Shown here one piece after another: positions 25,885 through 34,552 of a stretch of DNA of 62,492 bases. The DNA comes from Hydrogenophilus sp. (GTDB lineage: Bacteria; Pseudomonadota; Gammaproteobacteria; Burkholderiales; Thiobacillaceae), in contig DYFK01000019.1 of NCBI GenBank assembly GCA_020725265.1, positions 1 through 62,492 of the forward strand, given 5' to 3'. The notes beneath the pieces were generated by a model. That model was not told where the DNA came from. It saw only the letters and a list, made by a program, of their open reading frames with translations, and did not search any database. Made by a program: the position numbers and the translations under genes. Numbering within the stretch: the stretch's first letter is position 1; every line of letters starts with the position of its first letter.

Positions 25885-26697
25885 ATGTCGGCCGCCATCG
25901 ACCTCCATCCCTTCCATCTCGACACTCCGCGCGGCCCGCTGTTCTGCCTGCTGACGCGGCCGGGCGGTGGCGCGCGGCCGACGGGCGGACTGGTCTACCT
26001 GCATCCGTTCGCCGAGGAAATGCACAAATCCCGGCGCATGGCGGCCTTGCAGGCACGCGCGCTGGCGGCGCGCGGACTGGCGGTGTTGCAGGTCGACCTG
26101 ACCGGCTGCGGCGACAGCGCCGGCGACTTTGGCGACGCCACCTGGCCGGCCTGGCTCGACGACGCCCGCCGCGCCCATGCCTGGCTGACCGCCGAGACCG
26201 GCGCGCCGGTCGGGTTCTGGGGGTTGCGCGTCGGCGCCAGCCTGGCGGTCGAGGCCGCCCGCGATCTGGCGGGTGTCGACCGCCTGCTGCTCTGGCAACC
26301 GGTGGTCGCCGGCGAAGTCTTCCTGAACCAGTTCCTGCGCATCCGGCTGGCCGGCGAGATGCTCGCCGACGGCCAGGCCCGCTCCGGCACCAAGGCCCTG
26401 CGCGCGCGGCTCGACGCCGGCGAGGCGGTGGAAGTCGGCGGATACATGCTGTGCCCGGACATGGCGCGCGCGCTGGCGGCCCTGGACCTGATCGGGCCGC
26501 CGCCGTGCCCGACGCGCTGGCTGGAGGTCGGCGCCGAGGCCGGCGCCGACGTCGCCCCCGCCAGCCAGCGCGTGGTCGGTGCCTGGCGCGCCGCCGGCGT
26601 CGACGTCACCACCGCCACGGTGGCCGGCGATCCGTTCTGGATCACCCAGGAAATCACCGAGTGCCCGGCGCTGATCGAGGCGACGCTGACGGGCTGA
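25885..26697 (+). CDS. Alpha/beta hydrolase, exosortase-A system-associated hydrolase 2 (TIGR03101 type)
   Basis: The 270-residue protein has an alpha/beta hydrolase core: VYLHPFAEEMHKSRRM at the oxyanion side, VLQVDLTGCGDSAGDF, and the nucleophile-elbow region GFWGLRVGASLAVEA. The elbow reads G-L-R-V-G, so the usual nucleophilic Ser is Arg; I believe this is normal for this subfamily, which may therefore not be a serine hydrolase. It probably edits or releases intermediates from the carrier protein that precedes it by two bases. Same-strand coupling to the carrier gene supports a shared pathway. Confidence 0.8.
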   Translation: MSAAIDLHPFHLDTPRGPLFCLLTRPGGGARPTGGLVYLHPFAEEMHKSRRMAALQARALAARGLAVLQVDLTGCGDSAGDFGDATWPAWLDDARRAHAWLTAETGAPVGFWGLRVGASLAVEAARDLAGVDRLLLWQPVVAGEVFLNQFLRIRLAGEMLADGQARSGTKALRARLDAGEAVEVGGYMLCPDMARALAALDLIGPPPCPTRWLEVGAEAGADVAPASQRVVGAWRAAGVDVTTATVAGDPFWITQEITECPALIEATLTG

Positions 26698-26738
26698 ACG
26701 GTCGACGCCGCCATCCGGGCCGTTCCGGAACCGGAAAC

Positions 26739-27836
26739 TCAGTCGCCGAAACTGGTGCCGACCCGGCGCGCGCTGGCCACCCAGGCATGCTCGACCGGCA
26801 CGATCTTGACCTGGCCGGCCACGTCTTCCAGCGGCACCGGCCGGGTATCCTCGCCGTCGGCGGCGACCATGACGCCGTATTCGCGGCGAGCGATCAGATC
26901 GGCGGCGGCGGTGCCCAGCCGGGTCGCCAGGATGCGGTCGGCGGCGGATGGCGCGCCGCCGCGTTGCAGGTGGCCGAGGATGGTGACGCGCGCCTCCAGG
27001 CCGGTGAGCTTTTCCAGCTGGTGGGCCAGCCGCAGGGTGCGCTCGGCGTAGACCAGTTCGGGTTCCGCCACGTCCTTCGGCTTCCGGTCCTTCTTCTTCG
27101 CCGCGCTGGCCAGGCGGGCGGCGTGTTCCTGGCGGGTCAACGCGCCCTCGGCGACGGCGACGATGGAAAACGGTTTGCCCTTGGCCTTGCGCGCCTTGAT
27201 CGCGTCGGCCACGGTTTCCACGTCGTAGGGAATTTCCGGAATCAGGATCACGTCGGCGCCGCCGGCGACACCGGCGCCCAGCGCCAGCCAGCCGGCCCGG
27301 TGGCCCATGATCTCGACGACGATGATGCGGTGGTGACTGTGCGCGGTGCTGTGCAGGCGGTCGATGGCGTCGGTGGCGATGCCGAGCGCGGTATCGAAAC
27401 CGAAGGTGATGTCGGTCATCGCCACGTCGTTGTCGATGGTCTTCGGCAGGGTCACCACGTTGAGCCCGGCCTGCTTGAGGCGCAGGGCGTTCTTCTGGGT
27501 GCCGCCGCCACCCAGGCAGACCAGGCAGTCGAGCCGGTTGGCGTGGTAGTTGGCGACGATGGTCTCGGTCATGTCGACCAGCCTGCCGTCGACCGGCATC
27601 TTGTGCGGCTTGTCGCGGCTGGTGCCGAGGATGGTGCCACCCAGGGTCAGGATGCCGGAGAGCGGCTCGCCTTCCAGTTCCATGACGCGGTTTTCCACGA
27701 GGCCGCGAAAGCCATCGCGGATACCGATCAGGCGCATGCCGTAATGCGCGTGGCAGGCCTTGCCGACGCCGCGGATGGCGGCGTTGAGACCGGGGCTGTC
27801 GCCGCCGGAAGTGAGGATGCCGATGGTCTGGGTCAT
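26739..27836 (-). CDS. pfk: 6-phosphofructokinase
   Basis: The 365-residue protein is a group A phosphofructokinase (fructose-6-phosphate to fructose-1,6-bisphosphate). Motifs are [17 protein letters not shown], the substrate motif [18 protein letters not shown] with the catalytic Asp, [12 protein letters not shown] and ILGHLQRGG. The phosphoryl-donor motif reads [10 protein letters not shown]: Gly at the position that is Asp in pyrophosphate-dependent enzymes points to ATP, whereas the Lys of PKTIDND is commoner in pyrophosphate-using relatives. Donor choice is therefore open. I use the ATG at 27836 (MTQTIGIL). The gene is convergent with the hydrolase and divergent from the small gene at 27950. 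Confidence 0.9.
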   Translation of the reverse strand: MTQTIGILTSGGDSPGLNAAIRGVGKACHAHYGMRLIGIRDGFRGLVENRVMELEGEPLSGILTLGGTILGTSRDKPHKMPVDGRLVDMTETIVANYHANRLDCLVCLGGGGTQKNALRLKQAGLNVVTLPKTIDNDVAMTDITFGFDTALGIATDAIDRLHSTAHSHHRIIVVEIMGHRAGWLALGAGVAGGADVILIPEIPYDVETVADAIKARKAKGKPFSIVAVAEGALTRQEHAARLASAAKKKDRKPKDVAEPELVYAERTLRLAHQLEKLTGLEARVTILGHLQRGGAPSAADRILATRLGTAAADLIARREYGVMVAADGEDTRPVPLEDVAGQVKIVPVEHAWVASARRVGTSFGD

Positions 27837-27949
27837 GAGCGGGTCATTGCTGTGGTTGTCGGGTGCGCCGATTGTCTCGCCGGGCCGTGCCGGAATCCAG
27901 ACGGAATCGTGGCATGCTTTGACACTTGTCATCGCCAGCCCCGAGCGCC

Positions 27950-28237
27950 ATGAAAACCCTGCATCTCGACGCCGACGAACTCGGCCTGAATTTCGACCAG
28001 TGCCTGAAACTCGCCAACGCGGTCGCCGACCATCTCCTGGAAAAGCGCGGCGGCGCCATGTTGTTGTCGTTCTGGGACCGGGATCGCGGCCTGGAATCGC
28101 CGCATGGCGTTTCCGAATGCCATTTCCAGTGCCCGATTCCGGGCTGGCAGGATTACGCGGAAAACCGCGGCGGCGCCTTGATGGTGGACTTCGGCCGCGG
28201 CCGCTTCGTGTTCTGCTACCGGCCGCTCGACGACTGA
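27950..28237 (+). CDS. Small conserved protein resembling the AF1514/DUF5619 family
   Basis: The 95-residue protein starts [20 protein letters not shown] and contains [25 protein letters not shown] and a [12 protein letters not shown] motif with paired cysteines (about residues 61 and 65). These features recall a small archaeal and bacterial family listed as AF1514 (DUF5619), of unknown function. The paired Cys and the lack of a signal peptide suggest a cytosolic redox or metal-binding protein. A TTG at 27926 could add eight residues. It is about 70 bases upstream of phoU on the same strand. Confidence 0.55.
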   Translation: MKTLHLDADELGLNFDQCLKLANAVADHLLEKRGGAMLLSFWDRDRGLESPHGVSECHFQCPIPGWQDYAENRGGALMVDFGRGRFVFCYRPLDD

Positions 28238-28307
28238 AATCTGGCTGTAACAATCCGGCCTCGGCCTTCCGCTAAGCTTGCGCGCTTCATCGAACCGACA
28301 GGAAAGC

Positions 28308-28970
28308 ATGATGGAGACGCACCACATCCTCGACGCCAAGAAGAAGCAGATCGAAACCAACCTCGCGGCCCTGTTCGGCCAGGTCACCGGCGCGCTCGAA
28401 CAGGCGGTGGAATGCCTGAACACCCGCGACAACGCCATCTGCGAACGCATCATCCGCGACGACATCCTGCTCAACGAACGCCGGCGCATGGTCGAGCAGG
28501 ATTGCCTGGTCGCCATCGCTTCCCAGCAGCCGGTCGCCAACGATCTGCGCGACATCGTCGCCGACATGCGCATCGCCAGCGAACTGGAACGCATGGGCGA
28601 CTATGCCAGCGACATCGCCGCCGCCGTCCTGCAACTGTCCGGCAACGATCTCAACCAGCTCGCGCTGGCCGACATTCTGGCCATGTCGGCCAGCTGCCGG
28701 ACCATGGTCGCCGACGCCATGAAGGCGCATGCCGACGATGACCTCGAACGCGCGCGCGGCCTCGCCGCCCAGGATGACGCGCTCGACGCCAGTCTGCGTA
28801 AAATCATCGACCATGTCCTCGCCGCCATGCGCAACCGCCCGGAGCTGGTCGACGACGGCTCGCGCCTGCTCTGGATCGCCCACAACCTGGAACGCTGTGG
28901 CGACCGGGCGACCAACATCGCCGAGCAGGTGACGTTCCGCATCCGGGGCGAGATCGAGGAATTGAACTGA
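28308..28970 (+). CDS. phoU: Phosphate signalling protein PhoU
   Basis: The 220-residue all-helical protein has the two-fold PhoU repeat. Each half carries the E-x-x-x-D type metal-binding motif: RIASELERMGDYASDIA in the first and IAHNLERCGDRATNIAEQ in the second. PhoU dampens the PhoR/PhoB phosphate response together with the Pst transporter. No pst or phoBR genes are in the window, so this is a detached copy. AGGAAAG stands correctly before the ATG at 28308; a second ATG follows immediately. Confidence 0.92.
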   Translation: MMETHHILDAKKKQIETNLAALFGQVTGALEQAVECLNTRDNAICERIIRDDILLNERRRMVEQDCLVAIASQQPVANDLRDIVADMRIASELERMGDYASDIAAAVLQLSGNDLNQLALADILAMSASCRTMVADAMKAHADDDLERARGLAAQDDALDASLRKIIDHVLAAMRNRPELVDDGSRLLWIAHNLERCGDRATNIAEQVTFRIRGEIEELN

Positions 28971-29022
28971 GGAACCGAACCGCCGGCGCATGGGCGGTTG
29001 CCGATCAAGCAAGGAGACCGCC

Positions 29023-29247
29023 ATGACATCAAGCCGCCCGTTCGCCGCCGCCATCCTGTTCAGCCTGTCGGTCGCGCTCGCCGGTTGCGGCGCGGAAACC
29101 GTCGGCACCGCCGCCGTGGTCGGCCAGGGCAAGGTCCAGGAGGCCGAGCGCGCCGAACAGCTCAAGCAGGACGTACTCGACCGGATCGACGCTGCCCAGG
29201 CCGAGCAGGCCCGCAAGCTTCAGGAAGCGGCCGAAGCCACGCGCTGA
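29023..29247 (+). CDS. Small lipoprotein
   Basis: The 74-residue product has a clear lipoprotein signal peptide (AAILFSLSVALAGCG, lipidated Cys about residue 22) and a short charged C-terminal helix rich in Glu, Gln and Ala that could form a coiled coil. An AAGGAG ribosome-binding site precedes the ATG. It follows phoU by about 50 bases on the same strand. The function is unknown; the helix might span part of the periplasm or bind the cell wall. Confidence 0.72.
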   Translation: MTSSRPFAAAILFSLSVALAGCGAETVGTAAVVGQGKVQEAERAEQLKQDVLDRIDAAQAEQARKLQEAAEATR

Positions 29248-29260
29248 GGCGCCGACGCGC

Positions 29261-29467
29261 TCAGTCCGGCCGCGCCGGCGTCCGGCATTCGCCGCGGCCG
29301 TCGCCGTCGCAATGGCCGCCGGCGCAGCCGCCGCAACCTCCGTGTTCACCGCGAAACGGCCCCAGCTCGGGATGACGGCGGGCGAACAGCCGGTAGACAC
29401 GCTCGACCACCACGTAGCCGAGCAACATCAACAGGATCAGACCGATGGTGGTCAGGTAGGTGGCCAT
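29261..29467 (-). CDS. Small Cys-rich membrane protein at the end of the rnf operon
   Basis: The 68-residue protein has one N-terminal transmembrane helix (about 6-24), a basic linker RLFARRH and a Cys-rich tail with GGCGGCAGGHCDGDGRGEC (Cys at about 44, 47, 52 and 60). Its gene is four bases after rnfA, so it is the last gene of the operon. The layout is like the NqrM or FeoB-associated Cys-rich proteins, which help insert iron or mature an Nqr/Rnf-type complex. A role in supplying iron to the RnfA/RnfE membrane-embedded cluster is a reasonable inference, not shown. Confidence 0.65.
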   Translation of the reverse strand: MATYLTTIGLILLMLLGYVVVERVYRLFARRHPELGPFRGEHGGCGGCAGGHCDGDGRGECRTPARPD

Positions 29468-29471
29468 GGCG

Positions 29472-30056
29472 TCATTCCACCGCGCCGAGACCGGCGAAAC
29501 CCATGAACGCCAGCGACAGCAGACCGGCCAACATCAGCGACAGCGCGGTGCCCTGGACCACACCGGGCACGCCGGCCAGATTCAGACGTTCGCGCAGGCC
29601 GGCCATCAGCAGCAGCGCCAAGGTGAAACCGGCGCCGGCGCCGAGCGAGAACACCAGGGCCTGAAGGAAATCGTATTCGCGCGTGGTCTGGAACAGCGCC
29701 ACGCCGAGCACCGCGCAATTGGTGGTGATCAGCGGCAGATAGATGCCGAGCGCGCGGAACAGCGCCGGGCTGTATTTCTTCAGCACCATTTCCACCAGTT
29801 GCACCGCCGAGGCGATCACCACGATGTAGGAAATCAGGCGCAGGAATTCCAGCCCGAACGTGGTCACCAGCAGGTTGAGGCCATAGGCGCACAGGCTCGC
29901 CACCAGCATCACGAAGGTGGTGGCGCCCCCCATCGGCAGCGCCGTGCCGAGCCGGCCGGACACACCCAGGAACGGACACAGACCAAGGAACATGGCGAGC
30001 ACGAAATTGTTGGCCAGGGCGGCGGCCAGAAAGATCTGCGGCAGGGATTCAGGCAT
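29472..30056 (-). CDS. rnfA: Rnf electron transport complex subunit A
   Basis: The 194-residue integral membrane protein has six helices and the conserved NNFVLAMFLGLCPFLGVS segment, whose cysteine helps bind the intramembrane iron site with RnfE, and the second conserved LPLITTNCAVLGVAL. Rnf passes electrons between reduced ferredoxin and NAD+ while moving Na+ or H+. Its start overlaps the end of rnfE by eight bases. The chosen ATG (30056) gives the usual length. Confidence 0.95.
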   Translation of the reverse strand: MPESLPQIFLAAALANNFVLAMFLGLCPFLGVSGRLGTALPMGGATTFVMLVASLCAYGLNLLVTTFGLEFLRLISYIVVIASAVQLVEMVLKKYSPALFRALGIYLPLITTNCAVLGVALFQTTREYDFLQALVFSLGAGAGFTLALLLMAGLRERLNLAGVPGVVQGTALSLMLAGLLSLAFMGFAGLGAVE

Positions 30057-30699
30057 GGACGTTGGCCTCCGCCGGTTTGCCGGACGCCGCGCCACGCGTC
30101 TTCAGCCAGTTGAACAGCAGCAGCCAGGCGCCGAGCACGAAGAAGCCGCCGGGCGGCAGCACCATGATCACCCAGGGCTGGAACTCCGGCCCGAACAGGG
30201 CGACGCCGAACAGCTTGCCGGCGCCCAGGATCTCGCGCACCGAGCCGAGCGCGAACAGACCGATGGTGAAGCCGATGCCCATGCCGGTGGCGTTGATCAG
30301 CGCGCGCCCCGGCGGATTGCGCGATGCATGCGCCTCGGCGCGGCCGAGGATGATGCAGTTGACCACGATCAGCTGGATGAAGGCGCCGAGCGCCTCGTAC
30401 AAGGCCAGACTGATCGCCGCGATCAGGTAATCGACGACGGTGACGAAGGTGGCGATGATGACGATGTAGGTGGCGATGCGCACCTCGCGCGGCACCCACT
30501 TGCGCATCAGCGAAACCAACAGGGTCGAGCCGAGCAGAACGAACGTGGTGGCCAGACCCATGGCCAGCGCGTTGACCGCCGACACCGTCACCGCCAGCGC
30601 CGGGCACATGCCGAGCACCATCACGAACACCGGGTTCTGTTTCCAGATCCCCTCCATGAACTCCTCGAAGCGGGTGGGCTCCTGGCGACCGGGGATCAT
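30049..30699 (-). CDS. rnfE: Rnf electron transport complex subunit E
   Basis: The 216-residue membrane protein begins in the cytosol (RFEEFMEGIWKQNPVFVMVL), then shows the RnfE/NqrD signature LGMCPALAVTVSAVNALAMG and the second cysteine-bearing IVVNCIILGRAEAHASRN. It pairs with RnfA around an intramembrane iron-sulfur cluster. The start codon overlaps the rnfG stop (ATGA) and the end overlaps rnfA, so translation of the run is coupled. Confidence 0.95.
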   Translation of the reverse strand: MIPGRQEPTRFEEFMEGIWKQNPVFVMVLGMCPALAVTVSAVNALAMGLATTFVLLGSTLLVSLMRKWVPREVRIATYIVIIATFVTVVDYLIAAISLALYEALGAFIQLIVVNCIILGRAEAHASRNPPGRALINATGMGIGFTIGLFALGSVREILGAGKLFGVALFGPEFQPWVIMVLPPGGFFVLGAWLLLFNWLKTRGAASGKPAEANVHA

Positions 30700-31409
30700 G
30701 GCGTGGCTCCCTCGCCGGCGGCCGTGCCGGCGTCGCCGCGCAGCTTGTCCAGTTCCGGCATCAGCAGTGGCAACATGCGGCTGGCGCTGTCGTTGATGCC
30801 GCGTCCAACCGCCTTGCAGGTAACGGTGGCGCCGGCGATCGCGTCGATCTCCCACGGATTGCGCTTGCTGCCACGCGGCACCGCGCGGATGGCGTTGGCC
30901 AGGGTCTTCATGTCCTCGCTCAGGCTGGCGTCGAGTGCCTCGAAATTCTTCAGGAAAGCGGCATCGGTGATGATCTTGTCGCCGATACCGGGCGTTTCCC
31001 GATGCGCGATCACGCCGAAACCGGTGATGGCCTGGCGCTCCGGGCTCCAGGCGTAGAGCACGCGGACGACGTCGGCGTAGCCGGTGGCGGCGGCCTCGGC
31101 GGCGACGCCCAGCAAAGCGCCGGCGCGATCGTAGGCGGCATGGAAACGCAAGCCGCCGGCCGGCGTCGGCCCCTCGGCGGGGACCACGCCGGCGCTGGTC
31201 GCGACGAATTCGCGCATCGTCACCGCGCCCGGAATCACCTTGAACACCGCCCGTTCCAGCGCCACCCGCTTGTTCGCGGTGACCGCCGTCAGGGTGCCCT
31301 GGTAGGCGGTGACGATGAGCACGCCGCACACCGTCGCCACCAGCGCCAGCGTACGGATCATGGCGGCGCTTGGCGTCGCCGGCGGCACCGGCGCGGCGAC
31401 CGGGGTCAT
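30696..31409 (-). CDS. rnfG: Rnf electron transport complex subunit G, covalent flavoprotein
   Basis: The 237-residue protein has one N-terminal membrane helix (about 20-38) and an FMN-binding periplasmic domain. The flavinylation motif is DAIAGATVT (Asp189 to Thr195), where ApbE should attach FMN to Thr195. Upstream IAHRETPGIGDKI is the other conserved block. The start overlaps the rnfD stop (ATGA). No apbE gene is seen in the window. Confidence 0.93.
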   Translation of the reverse strand: MTPVAAPVPPATPSAAMIRTLALVATVCGVLIVTAYQGTLTAVTANKRVALERAVFKVIPGAVTMREFVATSAGVVPAEGPTPAGGLRFHAAYDRAGALLGVAAEAAATGYADVVRVLYAWSPERQAITGFGVIAHRETPGIGDKIITDAAFLKNFEALDASLSEDMKTLANAIRAVPRGSKRNPWEIDAIAGATVTCKAVGRGINDSASRMLPLLMPELDKLRGDAGTAAGEGATP

Positions 31410-32482
31410 GGCCTGGTCTCCGGTTTGCGGCGGAAGTGGTCGCGGAGTCCGCCGCGCGCCTGGCCGAACACTCGCGGCGGCGTGAGCTGGTCGAGCAGCG
31501 GCGCCAGCGCGTTGCCGATCAGGATGGCGTACATGACCCCCTCGGTGAGACCGCCGAAATAACGGATCACCACGGTCAGTGCGCCGATCAGCGCGCCATA
31601 CAGCCAGACCCCCAGCGGCGTAACCGGCGAGGTCGCCATGTCGGTGGCCATGAACACCGCGCCCAGCACCAGGCCGCCCGACAACAGCACGAACACCGGC
31701 GGCGGGTAGCGGCCGGGATCGGCCAGATGGAACACCAGCGCCAGCAGCATCGCGCTGCCGAGCACGGCCACCGGGATGCGCCAGTCGAGAAAACCGCGCA
31801 CCGCCAGGAACAGGCCGCAGATCAGGATCAGCGGCGCCGAGGTCTCGCCGACCGAGGCGGTGGCCATGCCGGACAGGAAATCGCCGACCTCGGCGATCTG
31901 GTTCTCGAACTTCCAGCGCGCCATCGGCGTCGCCCCGGTGAAGCCGTCGACCGCGTGGCGGCCGACCCATTCGCTCAGATTGGGCGGCGTCATCAGCGGG
32001 GCGGTCAGCGTGGTCGGGATGAAGGCGGTGAAGCGGCCGTCGTAGTAAGCCGGCACCCAGGTCGTGATCGCGGCCGGGAAAGCCGCCTGGACGAAGGCGC
32101 GGCCAACCAGGGCCGGGTTGAAGACGTTGTAGCCGATGCCGCCGAACAGCGCCTTGCCGAGCGCGATGGCGACGAAGCCGGCGACCGCCGCCATCCACAA
32201 CGGAAACGCCGGCGGCAAGGTCAACGCCAGCAGCAGGCCGGTGATGGCCGCGCTCCAGTCCGACAGGGCGGCGGGGCGCCCGGCCAGCCGGTTGAACAGG
32301 CGCTCGCTGGCCATGCAGGTGAGCGTGGTGGTGACGATCAGCGCCAGCGCCGACAGGCCGTACTGGACGACCGCGAAGGCGCAGATCGGCAACAGCGCCA
32401 CCACCACGTTGAACATGATGCGTTCGACGCTCGCGCCCTTGGACACGTGCGGCGCGGCGCGGAGTTCGATGCGCGAGGTCAT
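31406..32482 (-). CDS. rnfD: Rnf electron transport complex subunit D, covalent flavoprotein
   Basis: The 358-residue membrane protein starts with a cytosolic APHVSKGASVERIMFNVVVAL segment and has about nine helices. The flavinylation site is DGFTGATPM with Thr185 as the likely FMN carrier, and the GYNVFNPALVGRAFVQAAFP block is typical of RnfD/NqrB. It is the main ion-translocating subunit. Its start codon overlaps the stop of the unknown gene between rnfC and rnfD, which ties that gene into the operon. Confidence 0.94.
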   Translation of the reverse strand: MTSRIELRAAPHVSKGASVERIMFNVVVALLPICAFAVVQYGLSALALIVTTTLTCMASERLFNRLAGRPAALSDWSAAITGLLLALTLPPAFPLWMAAVAGFVAIALGKALFGGIGYNVFNPALVGRAFVQAAFPAAITTWVPAYYDGRFTAFIPTTLTAPLMTPPNLSEWVGRHAVDGFTGATPMARWKFENQIAEVGDFLSGMATASVGETSAPLILICGLFLAVRGFLDWRIPVAVLGSAMLLALVFHLADPGRYPPPVFVLLSGGLVLGAVFMATDMATSPVTPLGVWLYGALIGALTVVIRYFGGLTEGVMYAILIGNALAPLLDQLTPPRVFGQARGGLRDHFRRKPETRP

Positions 32483-33159
32483 GACGGCAGCGGTTCGGCG
32501 GAACGCGGACGGGTCGGGGTGACGTGATTGTGGCGCATCACCACGTCGGCGTCGCCCAGCGCGGCCCAGGCGCGCAGGATGCGATCCAGCTCGCGCGGGT
32601 TCGGCCGGCGGCCGAGCAGCGGCCGCAGCGATTCCGCGAGCTTGCGGCAGCGGGCGTGGAAGCCGCCGTAGACCGGATCGTGCTCGCCCATCGCCAGATA
32701 GCCCTGGGCGCCGGCCAGCAGATCGCGGGCGGCGGCGTCGACGCGGCCGTCGTGGATGTGGAACAGCTCCGGGAAATGGAAGTGCAGGTAGCGCGAGGCG
32801 AGCGCGCGCGCCTCGTCCTCGGGCAGATCGGCGAACACATCCATGACCCGCTTGTGCGATTCCAGCAGCAGCGAGGCATCCAGGCGCTCGGACGTGGAAA
32901 TGGCGCCGAACCAGCGATCGACCGGCGACTTGATCAGACAGTGCGCGCTGTATTCCGGCGAGAACGACAGCGCCGCCGACGATTCCGCGTGCAGGCGCGC
33001 GAGCATGCGCAGCTTGTCGACCACGATCTCGTCGCTCAGATGCTGGCGGCTGAAGAAGCACAGGTCGTAGAGCGCCCGGCAGCGGGGATCGAGCGGCGCC
33101 GGCGTGAGCGCGTCGAGCAGGAATTCGCGGGTCAGGGTCGGGTTCACGGTCGGATTCAT
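32479..33159 (-). CDS. Unknown soluble protein encoded inside the rnf operon
   Basis: The 226-residue protein has no signal peptide, membrane helix or cysteine-cluster motif. It is acidic and helical, with conserved-looking stretches LYDLCFFSRQHLSDEIVVDK, LHAESSAALSFSPEYSAHC and FHFPELFHIHDGRVD, the last rich in histidines. I do not recognise the family. It lies 40 bases after rnfC and overlaps the rnfD start (ATGA), so it is made together with the Rnf subunits. An assembly factor, a regulator of the complex or an adaptor for the oxidoreductase are all possible; none is shown by sequence. Confidence 0.7.
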   Translation of the reverse strand: MNPTVNPTLTREFLLDALTPAPLDPRCRALYDLCFFSRQHLSDEIVVDKLRMLARLHAESSAALSFSPEYSAHCLIKSPVDRWFGAISTSERLDASLLLESHKRVMDVFADLPEDEARALASRYLHFHFPELFHIHDGRVDAAARDLLAGAQGYLAMGEHDPVYGGFHARCRKLAESLRPLLGRRPNPRELDRILRAWAALGDADVVMRHNHVTPTRPRSAEPLPS

Positions 33160-33199
33160 GACGTCGGTCTCGGGCGTTTTCAGGAAAGGGATCGGGCGC

Positions 33200-34543
33200 T
33201 CATCCGGCGCGTCGCCGCAGGATGCCCTTGGCGGCGCGGAATTGCTGGGTCAGCGGGATGCGCGAGGGGCAGACATAGGCGCAGCAACCGCATTCGAAGC
33301 ACTCGCCGAGGTGGAATTCGGCGCCCATGCGGTCGTACTCGCGGTGCGCCGCGAGCATGCCGAGCATGGACGGATTCAGGCCCATCGGGCAGACGCGCAC
33401 GCACTCACCGCACTTGATGCAGGGATATTCGCGACGCCCGGCGGCGGATTCCTCCGGGCGGGGGTCGAACACCAGGATGCCGGACACGCCCTTGGTCACC
33501 GGCACGTCGAGCGAGGCCACCGCCAGGCCCATCATCGGCCCGCCGAGCACGATTTCCCTGGCGTCCGCGTCGGGCACGCCGGCCCAGCCGAGCACGGTGC
33601 GCATGGGCGTGCCGATCGGCACCCAGTAGTCGCCCGGCTTGCCGATGCCGGGCCCGGCCACGGTCACCACCCGTTCGGTCAGGCCCTGGCCGGCCGGCAG
33701 GAGCTGGCCGAGCTGGGTGAGCGTGCCGACGTTGTTGACCACCACGCCGACGTGCATGGGCAGTTTTCCGGGCGGCACCTCGACGTCCAGCAGCGCCTTG
33801 ATCAGCATCTTCTCGGCGCCCTGCGGATACTTGGTCGGCACCACCCGGACCGTGATGTCGCCGTCGGCCGGCAGTTGGGCGCGCATCGCCGCCGCCGCGT
33901 CGAGCTTGTTGTCCTCGACGCCGATGATCGCCCGGCTGGCGCCGATCGCGCGCATGGCCAGGCGGATGCCGACCATCAGGTCGGCCGGATACTCCAGCAT
34001 CAGACGGTGATCGCAGGTCAGATAGGGCTCGCACTCGCAGCCGTTGACGATCAGCGTGTGGATCGGATGCGACTCCGGCACGCTCAGCTTGGCGTGGCTG
34101 GGAAAGGTGGCGCCGCCCAGGCCGACCATGCCGGAATCCTGGATCGCTCGAAGCAGTTCGGCCGGCGACAGCGCCTCCAGGTCGCGCGGCTCGGCCCAGC
34201 GGATTTCCTGGGTGGACGCCTCGTACACGCGCAGCACGATGGATTCGACCCAGGGGCCGCGCGCCGACGGTTTCAGCTCGATCGCCTCGATGACGCCGTC
34301 GGCCGGCGCGTGGATCGGCACCGACAGATGGCCGTCGGCGCGGGCGATGGGTTGGCCGCGGACCACTTCCTCGCCGGCCCGGACCAGGGGCACCGCCGGC
34401 GTGCCGATGTGTTGCGCGAGGGGGAGGGTCATGCGCGACGCGAACGGCATCCGACGGATCGGACTGCCGGCGGTGCTCTTGCGCGCGTCGGGGTGAACGC
34501 CGCGCGCGAAGCTGTTGTTCCGGAGGAAGGAAAGGAAGGTCAT
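33200..34543 (-). CDS. rnfC: Rnf electron transport complex subunit C
   Basis: The 447-residue protein is the NADH-side subunit. It has an N-terminal biotinyl/barrel-sandwich-like part (GGVHP-type start degenerated to ARGVHPDARK), the FMN/NADH-binding GMVGLGGATFPSHAKL and NGCECEPYLTCD motifs, and two C-terminal 4Fe-4S motifs CIKCGECVRVCP and CFECGCCAYVCP. A strong AGGAAGG ribosome-binding site precedes the ATG at 34543. The C-terminal tail is short, without the long Ala/Lys-rich repeats of enterobacterial RsxC. Confidence 0.95.
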   Translation of the reverse strand: MTFLSFLRNNSFARGVHPDARKSTAGSPIRRMPFASRMTLPLAQHIGTPAVPLVRAGEEVVRGQPIARADGHLSVPIHAPADGVIEAIELKPSARGPWVESIVLRVYEASTQEIRWAEPRDLEALSPAELLRAIQDSGMVGLGGATFPSHAKLSVPESHPIHTLIVNGCECEPYLTCDHRLMLEYPADLMVGIRLAMRAIGASRAIIGVEDNKLDAAAAMRAQLPADGDITVRVVPTKYPQGAEKMLIKALLDVEVPPGKLPMHVGVVVNNVGTLTQLGQLLPAGQGLTERVVTVAGPGIGKPGDYWVPIGTPMRTVLGWAGVPDADAREIVLGGPMMGLAVASLDVPVTKGVSGILVFDPRPEESAAGRREYPCIKCGECVRVCPMGLNPSMLGMLAAHREYDRMGAEFHLGECFECGCCAYVCPSRIPLTQQFRAAKGILRRRAG

Positions 34544-34552
34544 GACCGGCTA

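Noticed and set aside
32479-33159. Assigning the unknown rnf-operon protein to RnfH or ApbE.
   Set aside because: RnfH is a small ubiquitin-like protein and ApbE has FAD and metal motifs; neither pattern is present.
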